Assembly (NCBI GenBank): GCA_020343755.1
Contig: CP070810.1
Location: 1,016,036 to 1,021,309, forward strand
From: Dehalococcoidia bacterium
Lineage (GTDB): Bacteria; Chloroflexota; Dehalococcoidia; Dehalococcoidales; E44-bin46
DNA: 5,274 bases
Reading direction: 5' to 3'
Shown: positions 1-5,274 of the stretch, piece by piece
Position numbering within the stretch: the stretch's first letter is position 1
How the letters are laid out: each line of letters opens with the position of its first letter
Made by a program: the position numbers and the translations under genes
Notes under the pieces: model-generated
The model's database searches: none
Told to the model about the DNA's origin: nothing
What the model saw: the letters and a program-made list of their open reading frames with translations, nothing else

Positions 1-2462
1 CAATAGAGCCGTGGCTCCTCACGTGAGCCCACACACTGGATCATGGCAACTGCTTTTGCCCCGATATTGCCATTGGTTAATTTCTCTTCCAGTTCCAGTT
101 GTGTCATAACCCTTTCATCTTGACCATAGAGATATTCAATTGGTTTATATTCCTGTGCCCCGGTGGCGAGGATGACAACCCCATGGTTGATTTCATGGAC
201 ATCCCCGTTAGATTTGAATTCTGTTCTAAAATTCCCGGTTGAACCCTCAAAGTTTAATATCTCCGAATTGGTATAAATATGAATCTTGGGATGGTTTTGA
301 ACTTTCTCAATTAATGACTCCAGTTTTGCCTGAGGGCTGTCACCGTTCAAAAGAAATTTCACTCGTCTTAGATTGCCACCTAATAGGTCACTTTTTTCAA
401 GTAGATAGGTGTCAAATCCTTGTTCCGCTAGCTCAAGCGCAGCTGTCATACCAGATACGCCACCGCCGATGACAAGGGCATCATGGTTGACATCGACAAA
501 CTTTGGATACAGCGGCTCCAGTAGTCTCGACTTGGCAGCCGCCATTCTTACCAGGTCTTTGGCTTTCTTTGTCGCCTCCTCAGGTTGGTGCATGTGGACC
601 CAGGAGCATTGGTCACGAATATTTGCCATTTCAAATAGATAAGGATTGAGCCCTGCTTCTCGCAAGGTATCTTGGAATAAAGGCTCGTGTGTCCTTGGTG
701 TACACGAGGCAACAATCACCCGATTTAAATTATGCTCTTCTATTATCTGCTTAATTCTTTCTCCGGCGTCAGTTGAGCAGGCATAAAGATTACTCTCAGC
801 ATAGACCACATTAGGCAATGCCTCAGCATATTCAACAACTTCAGGGACATTGACCACGCCAGCGATGTTCCTCCCACAATGACAGACAAAGACCCCAATC
901 CGTGGTTCCTGACCGGTTACATCTTTCTCAGGCGGGTACGTCTTCTCCTTCAGCAATTTGCCTTTCTCTGTGGAAAGAAGGGCAAGCGTTTTTACTGCCG
1001 CTGCACTTCCCTGCATGACCGTCTCGGGAATGTCCTTGGGTCCGGTAAATAGACCACAAGCGTATATACCTTCTTGAGGCGTCTCAACCGGATTGAACTG
1101 ACTGGTTTGACAGAAACCATATTTATCCAGCTCAAGGCCGAATCTCTTTGCTAATTCTGTAGCTCCTGCCGGGGGTCTCAATCCGCAGGATAGGACTACA
1201 AGACCGAATTCTTCAGCACCTATTTCTCCGTCTTCCTTTTGATAGAGAATGCGCAGGTCTCCTTTCCCTGGCACTTCCTCTACTAAAGAAGGTTTGAACC
1301 GAACAAATCTTATTCCCATTTTCTTTGCTCGTTCATAATAAGCCTCGTAACCTTTACCGAAAGCACGAAGGTCAATGAAGAATATAGTTATATCGGTCTC
1401 AGGGTGATGCTCTTTTACCAGTATTGCTTCCTTAGTTGCGTACATGCAACATACTGCAGAACAGTAATTAGCTTCTACCTCCCGAGAGCCAACACATTGA
1501 ATAAGAGCAACCTTTCTAGGGGGCGTTCTATCTGAGGGCCTTAGGATTTCCCCTCCATATGGCCCTGAAGCGCTTAATATGCGCTCAAATTCAAGGCTGG
1601 TTATAACATTAGGATAGCGATTGTGCCCAAACTCTGTTTTAAGATCGGCATTAAAGAGTTCGTATCCAGGCGAAAGAATAACCGCTCCGACATTTAAATC
1701 ATTTTTTTCTTCTTTTTGGTTATAATCAATTGCATCTGCTTCACAAAACTCCTTACATATTCCACACTTGTCACGAAGAAGATGGGCACAATATTGCTCA
1801 TCGATTGTCGCTCGGTTCGGAATAGCCTGGGGATAAGGAATGTAAATAGCAGGTCTAGAGATTAATCCCATATTGTATTCATAGGGGATTGGCACCGCTT
1901 TATTTTTGCTGATCTCGGAAAGCTTAATTCTTCCTGTTGGGCATATAAAACTGCACGCACCACAGGTTTGACATATTTCACTGGGGGTCTCAAAAGGTGG
2001 CTTTACCTCCCGTTTTGAGCCGCGATTTACAAAACTGATTACTCCTATACCCATCCTTTCCTGGCACATTCTGACGCAAAGGCCACAAAGGGTGCAGTCT
2101 TTATTTTTCTTTTTGATCCGAGTTTCTTTAACCCCTAACTCATCAGCTAGTTTTTGTATCTCCTCTGAATCTGGGCATCTGGCCAATAATAATTCGATCA
2201 TTATCTTGCGGTTCTTGATAACCCTCTCGGTGTGCGTTTCCACCACCATCCCTTCTTCAGCTTTGTAAAGGCAGGATGCCTGGATCATTTTCCTGCTGTC
2301 CTGTGTTATTTCTACCAAGCAAAGCCGACATGCTCCGTACGGTGATAACGCCTTATGGTAACAAAGGGTTGGTATCTTAATACCAATCTTTTGGGATGCT
2401 TCAAGCAATGAAGTCCCTTCTTCTACCCGGGTCTCTTGTCCATCAATAGTTAAGGTTATCAC
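1..2462 (-). CDS. NuoG-headed HdrA-like iron-sulfur flavoprotein, 3' end cut by window edge
   Basis: The first 820 residues of a large cytosolic electron-transfer protein are present; the frame stays open to the left edge. Domains in order: a [2Fe-2S] ferredoxin like the NuoG/HydA N-terminus (C34, C45, C48, C64); a segment where NuoG has its His-Cys3 cluster but only C96 is found; two [4Fe-4S] sets (C123/C126/C129/C133 and C164/C167/C170/C174); a third quartet C225/C233/C236/C240; and the C-terminal half of HdrA (about 255-500), with IQCVGSRE at 321-328, C334, C338, C339 and ETVMQGSAAA at 480-489. A fresh HdrA copy then begins near 523: CHCG at 527-530, C562, C587 in SCTPRTHE, C619 and the FAD motif GGGVSG at 666-671. 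A second IQCVGSRE starts at 808. HdrA is the flavin subunit of heterodisulfide-reductase complexes and can bifurcate electrons; the NuoG-like head suggests exchange with NAD(P)H- or ferredoxin-linked partners (inference). The GTG start has GGGG 8 bases upstream and an in-frame TGA two codons before it. Partners (HdrBC-like, NuoEF-like, MvhD-like) are not in view. Confidence 0.93.
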   Translation of the reverse strand, partial: MITLTIDGQETRVEEGTSLLEASQKIGIKIPTLCYHKALSPYGACRLCLVEITQDSRKMIQASCLYKAEEGMVVETHTERVIKNRKIMIELLLARCPDSEEIQKLADELGVKETRIKKKNKDCTLCGLCVRMCQERMGIGVISFVNRGSKREVKPPFETPSEICQTCGACSFICPTGRIKLSEISKNKAVPIPYEYNMGLISRPAIYIPYPQAIPNRATIDEQYCAHLLRDKCGICKEFCEADAIDYNQKEEKNDLNVGAVILSPGYELFNADLKTEFGHNRYPNVITSLEFERILSASGPYGGEILRPSDRTPPRKVALIQCVGSREVEANYCSAVCCMYATKEAILVKEHHPETDITIFFIDLRAFGKGYEAYYERAKKMGIRFVRFKPSLVEEVPGKGDLRILYQKEDGEIGAEEFGLVVLSCGLRPPAGATELAKRFGLELDKYGFCQTSQFNPVETPQEGIYACGLFTGPKDIPETVMQGSAAAVKTLALLSTEKGKLLKEKTYPPEKDVTGQEPRIGVFVCHCGRNIAGVVNVPEVVEYAEALPNVVYAESNLYACSTDAGERIKQIIEEHNLNRVIVASCTPRTHEPLFQDTLREAGLNPYLFEMANIRDQCSWVHMHQPEEATKKAKDLVRMAAAKSRLLEPLYPKFVDVNHDALVIGGGVSGMTAALELAEQGFDTYLLEKSDLLGGNLRRVKFLLNGDSPQAKLESLIEKVQNHPKIHIYTNSEILNFEGSTGNFRTEFKSNGDVHEINHGVVILATGAQEYKPIEYLYGQDERVMTQLELEEKLTNGNIGAKAVAMIQCVGSREEPRLY

Positions 2463-2470
2463 AGTTCAAT

Positions 2471-2474
2471 CCCC
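2471..2474 (-). promoter_or_regulatory. Probable ribosome-binding site for the HdrA-like gene
   Basis: GGGG lies 8 bases before the GTG at 2462-2460, in the 25-base gap after the ATPase stop. It is a weak match to the consensus, but an in-frame TGA directly upstream leaves the GTG as the first possible start. Confidence 0.45.
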
Positions 2475-2487
2475 ATTATTTGATTGT

Positions 2488-2985
2488 CTATTTCCTTTGG
2501 CTACTCTTACTTATTGCTCTCCCCTTAGTCTCAGCTCTTATCTCCTTTGTGTCCAAGTGATATTCTAGTTCACCCTTTTTGTGTTCGTATATAAAGTCTA
2601 TTTCCGGATTACCAACGATTAGAGCTCTAAGAGTGGCTTCCATATTACCTAAAGGCTTGCGGTCAATATGACTATACCCAAAGGTAGCTTTAACTCGTGT
2701 GCCCCTACCGACTTCCGATTCTATCTGAACATCCCCCCCGCTTTCTCTAGCTGCCTGGCTCAGCAGAGGAAGACCTAAACCCACTTTCCGCGTCGTCCTG
2801 GTGGTAAAGAATGGGTCAAGAACCTTTTTGATAGTTTCCTCATCTATTCCTTGACCATTATCTCTTATCTCAATAGTAAGGAAATCCTTTTCTATATCTT
2901 CCATAACCTTTATCATAATTCTTGAAGCCTTGGCTCTGATTGAATTCTCAACTATATCTAAGATATGTAAGGACAAATCCTCCAT
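2488..2985 (-). CDS. Stand-alone histidine-kinase-type (GHKL) ATPase
   Basis: This is a 165-residue protein with a single HATPase_c domain at about residues 1-100 and a short C-terminal tail. Visible ATP-binding elements are the N-box VENSIRA with N14, the G1 box DNGQGID from D42, the F-box DPFFTTR at 57-63, and the G2 lid VGLGLPLL at 68-75. VGRGT follows near residue 90. There is no phosphoacceptor histidine domain, sensor or membrane segment, so it cannot be an ordinary histidine kinase by itself. It could act on a protein partner or serve as an ATP-dependent switch. After the ATPase core comes a region with HIDRKPLGNM and VGNPEIDF that I recall from homologues in [FeFe]-hydrogenase operons. 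The C-terminus (KGRAISKSSQRK) looks shorter and more basic than I remember for those homologues. The ATG at 2985 is the only plausible start, since an in-frame stop lies just upstream. It comes seven bases after the PHP stop codon begins, without a well-spaced ribosome-binding site, so coupling to the PHP gene is likely. Confidence 0.92.
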   Translation of the reverse strand: MEDLSLHILDIVENSIRAKASRIMIKVMEDIEKDFLTIEIRDNGQGIDEETIKKVLDPFFTTRTTRKVGLGLPLLSQAARESGGDVQIESEVGRGTRVKATFGYSHIDRKPLGNMEATLRALIVGNPEIDFIYEHKKGELEYHLDTKEIRAETKGRAISKSSQRK

Positions 2986-2989
2986 GGCA

Positions 2990-3727
2990 CTAAATCATTA
3001 CTCTCCTTCCATCTTGACCAAATAAAGCCTTTCTTATCTCCTTCGTGTTTGCCTCTCCTATCAGGAAAGAGGTAAAACTTTTACCAACATCTTCTAAAGT
3101 GTGGGCGTCAGAAAAGGTGACCAGCGGCAAACCCAAAGCTTGTCCAAACTCAAGCTGTGCCTTCTCTAGAGACAACCTCGGTGACACTTCTAGACCGTCT
3201 AGCTCTAGCCCGTCAGGGATAAAACCCAACTGACCAATGATACTAAAACTCTCCCGATCAACATGGGAAGCAATCACTAATCCACCTAAAGAGTGGATTC
3301 TTTCTACAATCTGCTGAAGCGGAAGCACTGTTGCTCCAATCAAAAGCCTTTTATTAAAACCTAATACATCATCAACTTCGTTCACCACTATCTGTTCCCC
3401 AAAGACCCTTTCGTCGTTTATGCCGGGCAGGTTCTCATAAATGAGGTCCGCAAGTTCAAACAAATCTTCGTCCTCATCAAAGAAGGCTAGGATATGGACC
3501 TCTTCTTGTGATGTGACCTCAATTCCTCCAATTACCGCCAATCCCTCCTTTTTTCCTACCTTTTTGGCACAAACTACATTCTCGGCCGAATTATGGTCGC
3601 AGATCCCGATCATATCTAACCCTTTCAACTTCGCCTGTTCAACTATTCTCCTTGGCGACATCTTGGACTCGCAACATGGTGATAGGCAGGTGTGAATATG
3701 CAAATCCGCCTCAAACTTCCTCAGCAT
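2990..3727 (-). CDS. PHP-domain metal-dependent phosphoesterase
   Basis: This predicted cytosolic PHP-family hydrolase has 245 residues, within the normal range for stand-alone PHP proteins. The expected metal-site motifs are visible in order: H10-x-H12 (DLHIHT), D44-H45-N46, E70 (GGIEV), H78, H155 with D157-R158 (ASHVDR), and D207 with H209 (FSDAH). All the usual ligands of a di- or trinuclear centre thus appear intact, which argues for an active phosphoesterase; the substrate is unknown. Related PHP enzymes act on nucleotides, histidinol phosphate or sugar phosphates. C14, C18 and C19 follow the first motif (HTCLSPCC); I recall an HTxLSPC pattern from this subgroup. The ATG at 3727 is chosen because it overlaps the upstream TGA by one base and has AAAGG four bases before it. 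A GTG directly before it, at 3730, would add one residue but leave almost no spacing. It may degrade or process a signal made or sensed by its operon partners; that is inference. Confidence 0.93.
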   Translation of the reverse strand: MLRKFEADLHIHTCLSPCCESKMSPRRIVEQAKLKGLDMIGICDHNSAENVVCAKKVGKKEGLAVIGGIEVTSQEEVHILAFFDEDEDLFELADLIYENLPGINDERVFGEQIVVNEVDDVLGFNKRLLIGATVLPLQQIVERIHSLGGLVIASHVDRESFSIIGQLGFIPDGLELDGLEVSPRLSLEKAQLEFGQALGLPLVTFSDAHTLEDVGKSFTSFLIGEANTKEIRKALFGQDGRRVMI

Positions 3728-4074
3728 CACACCTTTCCAAGAATACCCAGCTTATAAAGCCTACCGGCTACTTCAAAAGTAGGCAACTCGGTCAACATAA
3801 TTGGGATATTTTCTTCTTCTGCCTTTTTCAAGGCCTCCTCTTCTGGTTCTCTTCCATTAACAATAATAACTCCAGCTAAGTCTTTTAAACTGGCTACAGC
3901 TACTATATTTTGATGGATTTGCAGGGTAATCCAAATATTATCCTTTTTAGAGTTAGCCATCACGTCACTTAAGAGATCGCTGGCATACCCCCCGCTTACT
4001 TGCTTATCAAGATTATGGGCTGCGCATCTAACTTCCAAACTTAGCTCCTTTACTATTTCCCGAAGTTTAATCAA
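3727..4074 (-). CDS. DRTGG-domain protein (complete)
   Basis: This small soluble protein of 115 residues consists almost entirely of one DRTGG domain. Visible landmarks are the N-terminal helix (KLREIVKEL), the segment GGYASDLLSDVMA at about 28-40, the strand-turn IWITLQIHQNIVAVA, and the C-terminal FEVAGRLYKLGI. It is paralogous to the truncated gene at the right edge, so the operon carries two diverged DRTGG copies around the CBS-ATPase. The start is TTG at 4074, overlapping the upstream TGA by four bases (TTGA). AAGGG lies 8 bases before it, and the resulting N-terminus fits the family. This arrangement suggests translational coupling. The stop TGA shares one base with the next ATG. The domain has no established enzymatic activity; ligand sensing or protein-protein contact is the usual guess. 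A start further inside the gene cannot be excluded but would cut the conserved first helix. Confidence 0.9.
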   Translation of the reverse strand: MIKLREIVKELSLEVRCAAHNLDKQVSGGYASDLLSDVMANSKKDNIWITLQIHQNIVAVASLKDLAGVIIVNGREPEEEALKKAEEENIPIMLTELPTFEVAGRLYKLGILGKV

Positions 4075-4997
4075 TTTCCTCGCCCTTTTATATAGATGGT
4101 AGCCTTTAGATCTGTTCCCCTTCCCACTTGTGATGTCAAAATCATCTTATCGGCGCATTTTTTAATGTTAGACAGTCCCATTCCAGCCCCGAAACCCAAT
4201 TCCTGTACCCACTCCGGGGCAGTTGAGAAACCAGGCTGCATCGCTCGCTCAATATCAGGGATACCAGGCCCGGTATCACTAGCTTCAATTTTGATAAGTT
4301 CCGGCTGTACCCGTGCTGAAATTTGGCCTCCATTAGTGAAGATAACAATATTCATCTCCGCTTCATACGTCGCAATTGCCACTCGCCGAACTATTTGAGG
4401 ACGAAAACCTAATCGCCACAACGTCTTTCTAAGCCCACTCGCCGATTCTCCAGCCCGATTGAAATCCTGACCCACTACATTGTATTGGAAGTAGAGACTG
4501 GTCTTATCGGCAACGATATCCTCAAAGATATGACTGGCCCGGTAACGGTAAATCTCTTCCTCGTGGTAGTCAATCTCCAGCTTCTTAAGCAGTCCTTCAA
4601 TAATGTCACCCTTGGTAAGAATACCGACTAGCTTTCCTTGACCACGCTCAATCACAGGTAAGCGGCCAAGACCATATCGATCAAATTTGCTGACGGCACG
4701 AACGAGTGACTCATCAGCATAAAGAGTTTCCACTTTCTTAGTCATCTTTTCCTCTACAGAAGCATCCATTTCCCCATCTGCCAGACACTTAATCAAATCT
4801 TCAATGCTGACAATACCAACCAATTGATTACCTTCTACCACCGGAGTTCCCGAGATACGTTTTATACGCAATATCTCTCTTAACTCGTTCATTGTGTTCT
4901 TTGGGCTAACTGTAGTAACATCCGAGCTCATTACATCTTCAACCTTTAGCTCGTAGGTTAGTTCCTGAACCTTAGTAATTTCCTTGTTCTGAACCAC
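4071..4997 (-). CDS. CBS-pair protein fused to GHKL/SpoIIAB-like ATPase
   Basis: This is a predicted cytosolic sensor of 308 residues. Two CBS domains (about residues 20-72 and 84-137) each carry the typical closing motif, GIVSIEDL and GILTKGDI; CBS pairs commonly bind adenine nucleotides. A linker (about 138-175) leads to a C-terminal HATPase domain. It shows an N-box with E212 and N216 (EAEMN), a G1 box DTGPGIP from D241, and a glycine-rich lid LGFGAGMGL at 267-275. This layout resembles anti-sigma-factor kinases (SpoIIAB/RsbW), and no histidine-kinase phosphoacceptor helix is present. The GTG at 4997 is chosen because AGAGG lies 8 bases upstream and it follows the previous stop. The frame stays open to a TTG at 5078, but that start would overlap the previous gene by 62 bases and has no ribosome-binding site. 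The stop overlaps the next start by four bases. Domains are certain; partner and output are unknown. I recall the same fusion next to [FeFe]-hydrogenase operons. Confidence 0.92.
   Translation of the reverse strand: MVQNKEITKVQELTYELKVEDVMSSDVTTVSPKNTMNELREILRIKRISGTPVVEGNQLVGIVSIEDLIKCLADGEMDASVEEKMTKKVETLYADESLVRAVSKFDRYGLGRLPVIERGQGKLVGILTKGDIIEGLLKKLEIDYHEEEIYRYRASHIFEDIVADKTSLYFQYNVVGQDFNRAGESASGLRKTLWRLGFRPQIVRRVAIATYEAEMNIVIFTNGGQISARVQPELIKIEASDTGPGIPDIERAMQPGFSTAPEWVQELGFGAGMGLSNIKKCADKMILTSQVGRGTDLKATIYIKGRGN
4083..4087 (-). promoter_or_regulatory. Ribosome-binding site for TTG-started DRTGG gene
   Basis: AAGGG lies 8 bases before the TTG at 4074-4072, inside the last codons of the CBS-ATPase gene. 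A second GAGG (4081-4078) is only 3 bases from the TTG and is less well placed. The site supports the unusual TTG start and coupling to the upstream gene. Confidence 0.5.
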
Positions 4998-5005
4998 TCG
5001 AACAT

Positions 5006-5010
5006 CCTCT
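5006..5010 (-). promoter_or_regulatory. Ribosome-binding site that decides the CBS-ATPase start
   Basis: AGAGG on the minus strand lies 8 bases before the GTG at 4997-4995 and just after the TAA of the upstream DRTGG gene. It favours the GTG over the TTG at 5078, which lies inside the previous gene and has no purine-rich sequence before it. Confidence 0.6.
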
Positions 5011-5016
5011 TTGGTA

Positions 5017-5274
5017 TTATCCTTTATATTCCGAGCAACCGATAAGTCCCTTCTTGTACAATCGGCCACAGCTTTCAAACAGCGGTAGCTGTGTCACCAA
5101 CAAAGGGATGCTTTTGCTTTTAGCTAATCTAATAGTCTCCTCATCCGGCTTTTTCCCACGGACAAAGCATACTGCGGCAATTTCAGCCATCTCTGCTGTA
5201 CGAATAACCTGCGCATTTGTCAACCCGGTTAAGAGAAGAGACTCTGGTTTGGTAAAAGCCAAAACATCACTCAT
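5017..5274 (-). CDS. DRTGG-domain protein, 5' end cut by window edge
   Basis: This is the C-terminal 85 residues of a small DRTGG-domain protein. An ATG sits exactly at the window edge (5274-5272), but it is probably an internal methionine. The following residues SDVLA align with SDVMA at residues 36-40 of the complete DRTGG paralogue at 4074-3727, where the matching position is an internal leucine. About 34 N-terminal residues should therefore lie beyond the right edge. The shared C-terminal pattern (two acidic residues after a K-x-P or R-E-P, then a lysine-rich helix, IPLL, and F-E-x-x-GRLY-K-x-G) supports the paralogy. DRTGG domains also occur in phosphotransacetylase-like and CBS-associated proteins; no reaction is established and a regulatory or ligand-binding role is usually assumed. 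No catalytic motif, signal peptide or membrane segment is seen. The stop (TAA, 5019-5017) is followed after 19 bases by the proposed GTG of the CBS-ATPase gene. Family assignment is fairly sure; function is unknown. Confidence 0.82.
   Translation of the reverse strand: MSDVLAFTKPESLLLTGLTNAQVIRTAEMAEIAAVCFVRGKKPDEETIRLAKSKSIPLLVTQLPLFESCGRLYKKGLIGCSEYKG

Noticed and set aside
239..642. Plus-strand open frames 239-472 and 409-642
   Set aside because: Both are antisense to the HdrA N-terminal and FAD-binding region, and the two overlap each other.
2460..2477. Five-codon reading frame (ATG at 2477, TGA at 2462-2460) before the HdrA-like GTG
   Set aside because: It could be a coupling mini-frame, but five codons with no own ribosome-binding site are expected by chance.
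2463..2487. Possible promoter or terminator between the ATPase and HdrA-like genes
   Set aside because: The gap is only 25 bases, with no inverted repeat or T-run and no room for a recognisable promoter.
4142..4348. 68-codon minus-strand open frame inside the CBS-ATPase gene
   Set aside because: It lies fully inside the conserved ATPase domain in another frame and its translation resembles no family.
3045..4398. Plus-strand open frames (3045-3233, 3441-3695, 3652-3879, 4096-4398)
   Set aside because: All are antisense to well-supported conserved genes, have serine/proline-rich low-meaning translations and no convincing start signals.
4998..5078. N-terminal extension of the CBS-ATPase to the TTG at 5078
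   Set aside because: It would overlap the upstream DRTGG gene by 62 bases within a conserved segment and has no ribosome-binding site; the GTG at 4997 has AGAGG at ideal spacing.
5272..5274. ATG at the right edge as the true start of the first DRTGG protein
   Set aside because: It aligns with residue 35 of the complete paralogue, so the domain would lack its first third; it is more likely an internal methionine.

Overview
All recognisable genes lie on the minus strand and read right to left as one tightly packed cluster, with no intergenic gap above 25 bases. No promoter, terminator, RNA gene, mobile element or CRISPR array is visible, so both ends of the transcription unit lie outside the window. 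The first gene is cut at its 5' end by the right edge and the last is cut at its 3' end by the left edge. The content (cysteine-rich HdrA/NuoG-like redox protein, DRTGG, PHP and ATPase genes) and the moderate base composition point to a strict anaerobe. A Clostridia-type Bacillota (Moorella/Desulfotomaculum-like) or an uncultured anaerobic lineage such as Chloroflexota would fit. This is inference from gene type only.

Layout in transcription order: (1) 5' -truncated DRTGG-domain protein (5274-5017); (2) two CBS domains fused to a GHKL/SpoIIAB-like ATPase (4997-4071); (3) complete DRTGG-domain protein (4074-3727); (4) PHP-type metal phosphoesterase (3727-2990); (5) small stand-alone histidine-kinase-type ATPase with no phosphoacceptor domain (2985-2488); (6) large iron-sulfur flavoprotein (2462 to beyond position 1). 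The last has a NuoG-type [2Fe-2S] head, three cysteine quartets, a C-terminal-half copy of HdrA, and then the start of a second HdrA copy carrying the FAD site.

Genes 1-5 form a signalling or regulatory module of unknown biochemical function. From memory, similar modules sit upstream of HydABC-type [FeFe]-hydrogenase genes in Clostridia. Here the next gene is instead a NuoG-headed, partly duplicated HdrA. A plausible model is that the CBS and DRTGG parts sense nucleotide or energy state and the ATPases and PHP enzyme relay it, so that synthesis or activity of an electron-transferring (possibly bifurcating) HdrA complex is adjusted. The pairing is visible in the sequence; the mechanism is inference.
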